Assembly (NCBI GenBank): GCA_035527715.1
Contig: DATKZY010000243.1
Span: forward strand, 1 to 29,395
From: DSUN01 sp035527715
GTDB taxonomy: Bacteria; Planctomycetota; PUPC01; DSUN01
Direction: 5' to 3'
Length of the DNA stretch: 29,395 nucleotides
Part shown: positions 9,847 through 17,328 of the stretch, in pieces
Numbering within the stretch: the stretch's first letter is position 1
Layout of the letters: the number at the start of each line of letters is the position of its first letter
Position numbers and translations under genes: made by a program
The notes under the pieces: model-generated
What the model was told of the DNA's origin: nothing
Seen by the model: only the letters and a program-made list of their open reading frames with translations
Databases searched by the model: none

Positions 9847-10830
9847 TGGGTCCTGTCTCGCCATCGCTTTCTTCGCTGCCCTTACCACATCGGTCCCGTG
9901 AGGGATGCAGGCCTGCTCCAGGTTCTTCGCATAGGGCAGCGGCACGTCGGCGCCCGAGACCCGCTCGATGGGCGCGTCGAGGGCGTCGAAGGCCAGCTCG
10001 TAGAGGTTCGTCGCCACCTCGGCGGCGATGCCGCAGGCGGGCGGGCACTCCTCGATGACCACGGCACGGTGGGTCTTCGAGACCGAGGCGGCCACGGCCT
10101 CCTTGTCCCACGGCCGCAGGGTACGGAGGTCAATCACCTCGGCCTTCACGCCCTCCTTGGCGAGGGCCTCGGCGGCTTCGAGGGCGACGTGGGTCATGGC
10201 CCCGTAGCCGACGAGCGTGATGTCGCTGCCCTCGCGCAGCGCCTTAGCCTCGCCGATGACGCCCGGCTCCAGGTTGTCGGGCACTTCGCCCTCGAGGTTG
10301 TAGAGGCCCTCGTGCTCGAGGAAGATGACGGGATTGTCGTCGCGGATGGCGGCTTTGAGCAGGGCCTTGGCATCGGCGGGCGTGGCGGGATAGACGACGA
10401 AGAGGCCCGGGGTGTGGACGAAGATCGGCTCGGGACTGTGCGAGTGCTGGCTGCCGAGCTGGTGCCCGCCGCCGCCCGGCATGCGGATGGTGACGGGCAG
10501 GGTCGCCTGGCCGCCGAACATGTAATGCATCAGGGCCAGGTGGTTGAGAATCTGGTCCATCGCCACGTAGGCGAAGTTTGCGGTCATCAGCTCGGGCACG
10601 GGGCGGATCTTGCCCATGGCGGCGCCGATGGCCATGCCCACGATGCCGGCCTCGGAGATCGGCGTGTCGAAGACGCGCTTCGGCCCGAACTCCTTGAGGA
10701 GGCCGCGTGTGACCTTGAACGAGCCCTCGTACTCGGCCACGTCCTCGCCGAAGAGCACGACCGATTCGTCGCGCTGCATCTCCTCGCGGAGGGCTTGATT
10801 GAGTGCGTCGCGGTAGCTGGTCTTCGCCAT
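9844..10830 (-). CDS. pdhB: Pyruvate dehydrogenase E1 component, beta subunit
   Basis: Forms, with E1-alpha, the thiamine-diphosphate enzyme that decarboxylates pyruvate and acetylates the lipoyl arm of E2. The 328 aa are full length. Family motifs include YRDALNQALREEM and FGEDVAEYEG at the N-terminus, the DTPISEAGIVGMAIGAAM block, GGGGHQLGSQHSHSPEP, and the C-terminal transketolase domain with VIDLRTLRPWD and VIEE. The start ATG has GGAGAAG upstream. The TGA stop belongs to the adjacent TGACGCGTGA repeat. It lies between the E1-alpha and E2 genes, separated from each by a copy of the same repeat. A branched-chain 2-oxoacid substrate cannot be fully excluded by sequence alone. Confidence 0.92.
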   Translation of the reverse strand: MAKTSYRDALNQALREEMQRDESVVLFGEDVAEYEGSFKVTRGLLKEFGPKRVFDTPISEAGIVGMAIGAAMGKIRPVPELMTANFAYVAMDQILNHLALMHYMFGGQATLPVTIRMPGGGGHQLGSQHSHSPEPIFVHTPGLFVVYPATPADAKALLKAAIRDDNPVIFLEHEGLYNLEGEVPDNLEPGVIGEAKALREGSDITLVGYGAMTHVALEAAEALAKEGVKAEVIDLRTLRPWDKEAVAASVSKTHRAVVIEECPPACGIAAEVATNLYELAFDALDAPIERVSGADVPLPYAKNLEQACIPHGTDVVRAAKKAMARQDP

Positions 10831-10877
10831 TTATCTTCTCCGGTCCCAGGAGGTTTCCTGCTGCTGCCGATGGGGCT

Positions 10878-10959
10878 TGACGCGTGACCCGTGACGCGTG
10901 ACAGGAAAGAAGAGGACGGCCGGTTCTCCTTCTTGTCACGCGTCACGCGTCACGCGTCA
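10878..10959. repeat. TGACGCGTGA inverted repeat between E1-alpha and E1-beta
   Basis: The arms 10878-10902 and 10935-10959 are 25 bp each and complementary except for one mismatch; the stem is partly extended by GGAAAGAAGAGGA against TCTCCTTCTT. The outer end of the right arm is the TGA stop of E1-alpha (10957-10959, minus strand). A very long hairpin would form in the pdh mRNA. Confidence 0.82.
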
Positions 10960-11916
10960 GTCAACGTAAAGGTCTTCGTGGAGCCTCTCGGGCGGAAGCT
11001 CGTGCCCCGCCTCGGCGAATTTCACGGCCTCCTCGAGCACCTGGCGGACCTTCGTATCAAGGGCCTTGAACTCCTCGTCGGGCACGTCGAAGTCGTGCTG
11101 GATGACGGCCTTGATGCGCGGAATGGGGTCGCGCTGTTTCCAGAACTCGACCTCTTTCTTGTCGCGATAGGTGGCGGGGTCGCTCATCGAGTGGCCGCGG
11201 TAGCGGTAGCATTTGGCCTCGATGAACGACGGGCCTTTGCCCTCACGCGCCCGCTTGATGGCACGCTCCATCACGCTCTGCATCTTGAAGAAGTCCATGC
11301 CGTCCACCACGCTCACGGGCAGGTCGTAGGCGGTCTTGGCCTTGCGGGCCATGGACTCCTGGGCGCTGGAGCGGGTGACGCTGGTGCCGATGGCGTAGCG
11401 GTTGTTCTCGCACACCCAGATGACGGGGAGCTTGTAGAGGCTGGCCATGTTGAGGGCTTCGTGGTAGGCGCCCTGGTTGGTCGCGCCGTCGCCGAAGGCG
11501 CACAGCACCACGCGGTCCTCGCCGCGATACTGGATGGCGAGGCCGAGGCCGACGGCGATGGGGCACATGCCGCCCACGATGGCGTAGCCGCCGAGGAAAT
11601 TGATGTCGGGGTCGAAGAGGTGCATCGAGCCGCCCTTGCCCTTGCAGCAGCCGTTGGCGTGGCCGAACAGCTCGGCCATGGCCTTGCCCGGGTCGCCGCC
11701 GCGGAGGATGTAGTAGCCGTGGTCGCGGTAGGAGCCGATCACGTAGTCGTCCTTGCGCAGCGACCACAGGGCGCCGAGGGCGACGGCTTCCTCGCCGCTG
11801 TAGAGGTGGCAGAAGCCGCCGATGCGGCCTTTCATGTACTGCTCGGCCACGCGGGTCTCGAAGCCGCGGGCGAGCTGCATCTGGTAGTAGACGCGCATCA
11901 ACTCGTCTTTTCGCAT
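10957..11916 (-). CDS. pdhA: Pyruvate dehydrogenase E1 component, alpha subunit
   Basis: Catalytic partner of E1-beta, binding thiamine diphosphate. About 319 aa. The thiamine diphosphate motif begins with GDGATNQGAYHEALNMAS (G142-D143-G144) and ends with CENN. RGHSMSDPATYR is the conserved phosphorylation-loop region. The N-terminal RVAEQYMKGRIGGFCHLYSG is typical of the family. I chose the ATG at 11916 (MRKDELMRVYYQM) because GGAG lies 9 nt upstream and family members start about here; the frame is open to 11961. With this start the gene overlaps the 3' end of the rubredoxin gene by 19 nt, so the two are probably translationally coupled. Order: rubredoxin, E1-alpha, E1-beta, E2. Confidence 0.9.
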   Translation of the reverse strand: MRKDELMRVYYQMQLARGFETRVAEQYMKGRIGGFCHLYSGEEAVALGALWSLRKDDYVIGSYRDHGYYILRGGDPGKAMAELFGHANGCCKGKGGSMHLFDPDINFLGGYAIVGGMCPIAVGLGLAIQYRGEDRVVLCAFGDGATNQGAYHEALNMASLYKLPVIWVCENNRYAIGTSVTRSSAQESMARKAKTAYDLPVSVVDGMDFFKMQSVMERAIKRAREGKGPSFIEAKCYRYRGHSMSDPATYRDKKEVEFWKQRDPIPRIKAVIQHDFDVPDEEFKALDTKVRQVLEEAVKFAEAGHELPPERLHEDLYVD

Positions 11917-12083
11917 TCGTCGGGCTCCATCGGGGAGAAGTACTTCTTGCTCGCGCCGCACACCGGGCAGACCCAGTCGTCGGGCAGGTCCCCGAAGGCG
12001 GTGCCCGGGGGCACGCCGTTGCCGGGGTCGCCGGCCTCGGGATTATATTCGTAACCGCAGATGCGGCACCAGTATTTCTGCAT
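11898..12083 (-). CDS. Rubredoxin
   Basis: A 61-aa one-iron electron carrier. Two Cys pairs bind the iron: C6-R-I-C9-GY and C39-P-V-C42-GA. The conserved YNPEAGDPGNGVPPGTAF and LPDDWVCPVCG blocks match classical rubredoxins, and the aromatic core residues (Y4, Y11, Y13, W37) are present. An ATG at 12083 and a GTG one codon upstream are both possible starts. The gene overlaps pdhA by 19 nt and follows dsbD after a perfect hairpin. Rubredoxins commonly feed peroxide- or oxygen-reducing enzymes in anaerobes; the partner here is not shown. The close link to pyruvate dehydrogenase is unusual. Confidence 0.95.
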   Translation of the reverse strand: MQKYWCRICGYEYNPEAGDPGNGVPPGTAFGDLPDDWVCPVCGASKKYFSPMEPDECEKTS

Positions 12084-12097
12084 CACGCCCTCGCGTG

Positions 12098-12130
12098 AAC
12101 CTCCCGCGGGTTCCGAACCCGCGGGAGGTT
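12098..12130. repeat. CCTCCCGCGGG hairpin, copy 2
   Basis: AACCTCCCGCGGGTT (12098-12112) and its exact complement (12116-12130) form a perfect 15-bp stem with a 3-nt loop. The right arm overlaps the first two bases of the TTA that is the dsbD stop on the minus strand. The core is the same as at 3595 and 15821. Confidence 0.8.
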
Positions 12131-13874
12131 ACTTGACCTGTTTGAGGAACGCGGCGAACTTGTCGGGGTCTTTGGCCTCGTCGTAGCCAAGCTTCTTGAC
12201 CAGCTCGCCGTTGGAGTCGAGGACCACGATGAGCGGCGGGCCGGGGACGTCGAAGCGCTTCACCAGCTCGGCGTTGCGGCTCGCGTCGTAGTCAATCTTC
12301 AGTGCGCGGAAGCGCTTCAGCTCGGCGACGACGGCAGGGTCGGCGAACGTCGTGCGGTCGAGCACCTTGCAGTAGCCGCACCACTCGGCGGTGAAGTCGA
12401 GCACGATGGGCTTGCCCGCCGCCAGCGCTTCCTTGAAGAGGTCGGGGTCGCCGTGGAGGAACGGGTCGGGCTGCGCGGTGCCGGGGACGGGTCCGACGCC
12501 GGCCCTCGGCTCGAGGTCGAGGCCCACGAGGGCGCACCAGCCGGCCACGACGAGGGCCGCGATGCCGAGCACCCGCTTCGCCCTCGCCGCGAACCCGCTC
12601 TCGGGCGTCAGGGCGTCGAGGCCGCCCAGGAACACGACGCCCGCCACGAGAAGGCCCGCGCTGCCGAGCCAGAACGCCGTCTCGCGGACGACCGGCCGCA
12701 GGAAGTACAGCGCCGCCCACAGCAGCACGAAGCCGATGAGGTGCTTCACCCAGAGCGTCCACTTCCCCGCCTTGGGCAGCAGGCCGGTGGACGCGCCGGC
12801 GACGATGAGGAGCAGGCCCATGCCCCAGGCGAGGGCGAACATCATGGCCGCGCCGAGCGCCCGGTTGCCGATCGCCGCGATCTCGGTGAGCACGGAGAGC
12901 AGCGGCCCCGCCACGCACGGCCCCGCCGCCAGGCCGCTCACGACGCCGAGCAGCAGGACACCGACCACGCCCTTCTTCCTGCCCACCACCCTGTCGCCCA
13001 GGCCGCCCAGGAACGCGGGCGCCTGGATCGTCACAACGTCGAACATGCCGAGCGCGAACAGCACGAACACCGCCGCGATGCCCACGAGCACGGCGGGCAA
13101 CTGAAACGCCTGCCGCACCGACGCGCCGAGCGATGCCACGAGCACGCCGAGCGCCGAATACGTGATGGCGATGCCCAGCACGTAGACGCCCGAGAGCAGG
13201 ATGGCCTTGAGCCGCGACGCTTCCTTCTGCCCGCCGATGACGGCCATCGTGATGGGGATCATCGGGTAAACGCAGGGCGTGAGGCTGAGGGCCAGGCCCC
13301 AGACGAATGCCTTGGCGAGCTGCTTGAGCACGAAGAGCCAGCCCAGCTCCTCCCTCGCCGCGGCAGCGGGAGCAGGGCCTTCCGAGGGCGGGGCGGCCGC
13401 TCCTGCCACGATGGCGGCCTCGTAGGAGATGGCGAACTTCGCCGGGCGGAAGCACTGCCGGTCGGTGCAGCCCTGGTAGCCGACCGTGCCCTTGATACTC
13501 GCCGTCTCGCCCGCCGCGCCCGTGACCTGGAACTTCACGGTCACGCTGGCCGCGCCCTCGTAGGCTTCGGCGGTGGCGCCCTCCTCGGTGGAATTGAGGT
13601 CGGGGATTTCCTTGCCCTTCGGCTTCACGACCTCTTTCTCGACAACCCCCTTCAACTCGTCCCACCGAAACTTGATGGAGTCCTTGTAGAGATGCACGTC
13701 GGCCCGGAGGGTGAAGGTGACGGTGAGGGTCAACTCGCCGCCGGCAGCCGCCTCGGCGGGGGCGAGGGTGGAGGCGACCTGAAAGGGCGGGTCCTCGAAG
13801 CCTTCGAGGGCGAGGGCAAGCGCTGGCCAAAGGGCGATTGCCAGCAAGGCGGAGGCTTTGGGGAATCTGTTCAT
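12129..13874 (-). CDS. dsbD: Thiol:disulfide interchange protein DsbD
   Basis: Moves electrons from cytoplasmic thioredoxin across the membrane to periplasmic thiol proteins. About 581 aa with all three DsbD modules. A signal peptide (MNRFPKASALLAIALWPALA) leads into the N-terminal periplasmic domain, with the reactive pair C136-TDRQ-C141. The central membrane domain follows (about 180-440), with C201 in LSLTPCVYPM and C320 in AAGPCVAGP. The C-terminal thioredoxin-like domain carries W-C499-G-Y-C502. All six functional cysteines are present. The ATG at 13874 lies 4 nt after the zwf stop, so the genes are coupled. The open frame extends far upstream over zwf in another frame, but the signal peptide fixes the start. 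Confidence 0.95.
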   Translation of the reverse strand: MNRFPKASALLAIALWPALALALEGFEDPPFQVASTLAPAEAAAGGELTLTVTFTLRADVHLYKDSIKFRWDELKGVVEKEVVKPKGKEIPDLNSTEEGATAEAYEGAASVTVKFQVTGAAGETASIKGTVGYQGCTDRQCFRPAKFAISYEAAIVAGAAAPPSEGPAPAAAAREELGWLFVLKQLAKAFVWGLALSLTPCVYPMIPITMAVIGGQKEASRLKAILLSGVYVLGIAITYSALGVLVASLGASVRQAFQLPAVLVGIAAVFVLFALGMFDVVTIQAPAFLGGLGDRVVGRKKGVVGVLLLGVVSGLAAGPCVAGPLLSVLTEIAAIGNRALGAAMMFALAWGMGLLLIVAGASTGLLPKAGKWTLWVKHLIGFVLLWAALYFLRPVVRETAFWLGSAGLLVAGVVFLGGLDALTPESGFAARAKRVLGIAALVVAGWCALVGLDLEPRAGVGPVPGTAQPDPFLHGDPDLFKEALAAGKPIVLDFTAEWCGYCKVLDRTTFADPAVVAELKRFRALKIDYDASRNAELVKRFDVPGPPLIVVLDSNGELVKKLGYDEAKDPDKFAAFLKQVK

Positions 13875-13878
13875 GGCG

Positions 13879-15420
13879 TCACGCCTTTCTCGCCGCGCGG
13901 CGCTTGACGATGGTCCAGCAGCGCTCGTCGGCCTCGAGCATCGTGTCGGCCTCGCTCGGCCCCCACGTGCCGGCGGCATAGGTGGGCAGCCCGGCGGGGG
14001 CCTCGGCACAGGCGTCGAGGAGCGGGGTGACGAAGGCCCAGGCCGCCTCGACCTCGTCGCTGCGGGTGAAGAGCGTGGGGTCGCCGAGCGCGGCGTCGAG
14101 CAGCAGCCGCTCGTAGGCCTCGGGCGGCTCGCCGCCGAACGCCTCGGCGTAACCGAAGTCCATCTTGAACGGCTCGATCCGCACGCCGGCCCCCGGCCGC
14201 TTGACCTGGAACTGGAGGCTGATGCCCTCATTGGGCTGGATGCGGAGGGCCAGCACGTTGGGCGCCATGGGGCCGAAGGGCGGCGCGTTGAAGAGCACCT
14301 GGGGCACGGGCCGGAAGTGGATGCCGATCTCCGTGATCCGCGCAGGCAGCCGCTTGCCCGTGCGCAGGTAGAAGGGCACGCCCGCCCAGCGCCAGTTATC
14401 AATGTAGGTCTTGAGCGCCACGTAGGTCTCGGTCGCCGAGTCGGGCGCCACGCCCGGCTCCTGGCGATAGCCCGGTCCGCCCGCGCCCGCGGCATACTGG
14501 GCGCGGACCAGACGCTCGCCGACGTCGCAGGCGGGGATCAGGCGCAGGGCCTTGAGCACCTTCACCTTCTCGTTGCGCACGGCGGTGGGGTCGAGGGTGT
14601 TGGGGGCCTCCATGCCGACGAGCGAGACGAGGTGCATCAGGTGGTTCTGCACCATGTCGCGGAGCGCTCCAGCCTGGTCGTAGTAGGCGCCGCGCTGCTC
14701 GACGCCGACCGTTTCGCTCACCGTAATCTGCACGTGGTCCACGTACTTGTGGTTCCAGATCGGCTCGAAGAGGGCGTTGGCGAAGCGCAGGACGAGGATG
14801 TTCTGGACCGTCTCCTTGCCGAGATAGTGGTCAATGCGGAGGATCTGGTTCTCGGCGAAGGCGGCGCGGAGCCTGGCGTTGAGGTCGCGGGCCGAGGCGA
14901 GGTCGCGGCCGAAGGGCTTCTCGACGACCAGCCGTGCCCACCCCCTGCCCTCCCCCGTGCCGCCGAGGCCCGCGGCGCGCAACTGCTCGGCGACGGGGGC
15001 GATCACCGACGGGGGCGTGGCCAGGTAGAACAGGCAGTTGCGCGGCGCGTTCCGCGCCGCGGCGAGGGCGTCGAGCCGCTGCCGCAGCGAGGCGAAGCTG
15101 GCCGGGTCGTCGTAGCGCCCGGGGTGATAGTGGAGCCTTCGGGCAAAGTCGTCCCACGGCAGCCGGTCGCCCGGCCGCGACGGCGCGAAGCGGGTCATGG
15201 CCGCGCCCGCCTGGCGGCGGAACGCCTCGTCGCTCATCTCCGTGCGGGCGAAGCCCAGGATGGCGAACTGCTCGGGCAGCAGGCCCTGCTGGAAGAGGCG
15301 GTAGACGGCGGGGAGGAGCTTGCGACTCGTCAGGTCGCCCGACGCCCCGAAGATGACCAGGGCGAACGGCTCAGGGACCCCACGCTGGGCAGGTGCGGTG
15401 TCGAGGCGGATAGACTCCAT
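13879..15420 (-). CDS. zwf: Glucose-6-phosphate 1-dehydrogenase
   Basis: First enzyme of the oxidative pentose phosphate pathway: oxidises glucose 6-phosphate to 6-phosphogluconolactone and yields NADPH. The 513 aa are full length. The N-terminal nucleotide-binding motif is FGASGDLTSRKLLP (about residues 23-36). The substrate-binding signature IDHYLGKE includes D197, H198 and K202. RDMVQNHLMHLVSL and VPFYLRTGKRLP are also family blocks. The ATG is preceded by a GGGGGAGCG ribosome site. The stop lies 4 nt before dsbD. The usual partners (pgl, gnd) are not in the window, so the role here may be NADPH supply for the thioredoxin/DsbD/Tpx chain. Confidence 0.96.
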   Translation of the reverse strand: MESIRLDTAPAQRGVPEPFALVIFGASGDLTSRKLLPAVYRLFQQGLLPEQFAILGFARTEMSDEAFRRQAGAAMTRFAPSRPGDRLPWDDFARRLHYHPGRYDDPASFASLRQRLDALAAARNAPRNCLFYLATPPSVIAPVAEQLRAAGLGGTGEGRGWARLVVEKPFGRDLASARDLNARLRAAFAENQILRIDHYLGKETVQNILVLRFANALFEPIWNHKYVDHVQITVSETVGVEQRGAYYDQAGALRDMVQNHLMHLVSLVGMEAPNTLDPTAVRNEKVKVLKALRLIPACDVGERLVRAQYAAGAGGPGYRQEPGVAPDSATETYVALKTYIDNWRWAGVPFYLRTGKRLPARITEIGIHFRPVPQVLFNAPPFGPMAPNVLALRIQPNEGISLQFQVKRPGAGVRIEPFKMDFGYAEAFGGEPPEAYERLLLDAALGDPTLFTRSDEVEAAWAFVTPLLDACAEAPAGLPTYAAGTWGPSEADTMLEADERCWTIVKRRAARKA

Positions 15421-15501
15421 CGCTCGCTCCCCCTCGGACGAGTCCGGGAGCCGCGGGCCGGCGCAAGGGACCTCGGGACCCCCGAGGCGCGGCTACGGGC
15501 A

Positions 15502-15798
15502 TCACCCGCCCTTGCGCGGCGTCGTGGCGAGGGTCACGCCCTCGTCCTCGAGCTTCTTGACGTACTTCTGCGGCTCCTTGTTGAACTTCTCGACGCAGGC
15601 GGGGCAGCAGAAGTAGACGCGCTTGCACTCGTAGTCGGCGAAGATCGTCTTGTCAATCTGCCCGCCCATGACGGGGCAGGTGGTCTGGGCCTTGCCCGCC
15701 GGGGCTTGAGTCGTCGCGCCCTCTTGGTCGCATCCGGCGAGGATGCAGGCCGCGACAAGCACGAGCGCCGCACACAGCGGCCCGACAATGCTCTTCAT
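15502..15798 (-). CDS. YHS/TRASH-like metal-binding lipoprotein
   Basis: A 98-aa lipoprotein: the signal peptide ends in the lipobox LAGC with acylated C23. The mature part carries a Cys-rich module with CPVMGG near residue 41, then YECKRVYFCCPACVEKF followed by P-x-K-Y, like YHS or TRASH metal-binding domains. It would sit on the periplasmic or outer face of a membrane and probably binds copper, iron or another soft metal. It lies between ferritin and zwf in the same direction, so a role in metal or redox handling fits. The exact ligand is unknown. The ATG has a GGAAG-type site within AAAGGAAGTGGACC. Confidence 0.8.
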   Translation of the reverse strand: MKSIVGPLCAALVLVAACILAGCDQEGATTQAPAGKAQTTCPVMGGQIDKTIFADYECKRVYFCCPACVEKFNKEPQKYVKKLEDEGVTLATTPRKGG

Positions 15799-15820
15799 GG
15801 TCCACTTCCTTTCGGGCTCA

Positions 15821-15852
15821 ACCTCCCGCGGGTCTTGGGACCCGCGGGAGGT
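15821..15852. repeat. CCTCCCGCGGG hairpin, copy 3
   Basis: ACCTCCCGCGGGTC (15821-15834) and its exact complement (15839-15852) form a 14-bp stem with a TTGG loop. It fills the gap between the ferritin stop and the lipoprotein gene. The core is the same as at 3595 and 12098. Confidence 0.8.
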
Positions 15853-15867
15853 CGGGACAGTTTGTGG

Positions 15868-16356
15868 CTAGCTCCGCTGCGCGAGCGCGCGGTCGAGCAG
15901 GATCAGGCCGTGGGCCGAGTCGCCGATCCTCTTGAGCTGCTGCACGATGGCGTCGGCGTTCTTCTCCTCCTCGACCTGCTCGGTGACGAACCACTGGAGC
16001 AGCACGCTCGTGGCGTTGTCCCTCTCCTTGGCCGCGAGCTCGACCAGGCCTTTGATGAGGCCGGTGACCTTCTCCTCGTGGGCGAGCACGGCCTCGAAGG
16101 CGGCCAGCGGGGTCGCCCACTCGGCCGGCGGCGCCGCGATGGCGGTGAGTGTCACGCGCCCGCGGCGGTCGTTGATGTATCCGTAGAACTTCATCGCGTG
16201 GCCGTTCTCTTCCTTGGCCTGCACCTTGAGCCAGTGGGCGAAGCCGGGCAGGTTCTTGGCCTCGAAGTCGGCGGCCATGGCCAGGTACAGGTAGGACGAG
16301 AACAGCTCGGCGTTCACCTGCTTGTTCAACGCGTCTTCCATCTTCTTGCTCAGCAC
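15868..16356 (-). CDS. ftn: Ferritin, non-haem iron storage protein
   Basis: Oxidises Fe(II) and stores it as a ferric core inside a 24-subunit shell. The 162 aa match bacterial FtnA in length. The ferroxidase residues are all in place: E17, E50, H53, E94, E126/Q127 and E130. The GTG at 16356 has AGGAG 7 nt upstream and begins MLSKKMEDALNKQ, as in FtnA. It lies 51 nt after tpx and before the metal-binding lipoprotein. Placement with a peroxidase suggests a joint defence against iron-driven oxidative damage. Ferritin also consumes peroxide or oxygen during iron loading. Confidence 0.95.
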   Translation of the reverse strand: MLSKKMEDALNKQVNAELFSSYLYLAMAADFEAKNLPGFAHWLKVQAKEENGHAMKFYGYINDRRGRVTLTAIAAPPAEWATPLAAFEAVLAHEEKVTGLIKGLVELAAKERDNATSVLLQWFVTEQVEEEKNADAIVQQLKRIGDSAHGLILLDRALAQRS

Positions 16357-16407
16357 TTGTCTACTCCTTCGAGCTGCGGAAGCGATGTGCCGCGATGGGT
16401 GCCCGAC

Positions 16408-16926
<519 letters not shown>

Positions 16927-16985
16927 GGGCCACTTCCTCCTGGGTTGCGCGTCGCGCGCTCCGCCGCCGTCCCGTTCACACCCGG

Positions 16986-17014
16986 ATTGTAGCACGACCC
17001 ATGATCGCAAGCAA
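16986..17014 (-). promoter_or_regulatory. Sigma-70 promoter of tpx and the downstream cluster
   Basis: On the minus strand TTGCTT (17014-17009) and TACAAT (16991-16986) are exactly 17 nt apart. The predicted start is near 16979, about 50 nt before the tpx ATG. It is the only good promoter I see for the 8.5-kb gene cluster; internal promoters are possible. Confidence 0.65.
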
Positions 17015-17203
17015 CCCCTTCGTTGTGGGGCGGGGTCCGCTCCCGCGCCGGCTGGGCCCCGTCGCGCCGCCTCCGCTCCGTCGCCGGGGGGTGTCAGGTC
17101 TTGTACATGGGTGTAAGGAGCTGTAAATGCCCTTCCCCGGCCGGGCGCGGCGTGCTATAGTGAAGTGGGCGCGCCGCAGGCATTCGCTGAGGGGGTGTTC
17201 GGT

Positions 17204-17232
17204 TTGCGGATCGGCGGAAGCCGTGGTAAAAT
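17204..17232 (+). promoter_or_regulatory. Sigma-70 promoter of the Ser/Thr kinase gene
   Basis: TTGCGG (17204-17209) and TAAAAT (17227-17232) are 17 nt apart, giving a start near 17239 and a leader of about 90 nt. A second -10-like TATAGT lies at 17156-17161 without a good -35. The 402-nt region 16927-17328 between tpx and the kinase holds these divergent promoters and no gene that I can support. Confidence 0.55.
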
Positions 17233-17328
17233 GCGGTCTTGTAGACTCTCGTTGCGGCGAGGTCCGTGTGTGCATGGGCCGGTTTCGCGGCGGCGAGGCG
17301 CGCGTAGCGCCTCTGACGGGGCGGCGAT

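Noticed and set aside
9325..10959. CRISPR array or tandem regulatory array made of ACGCGTGA units
   Set aside because: The units are contiguous without spacers of uniform length and form inverted, not direct, arrangements; no cas genes are present.
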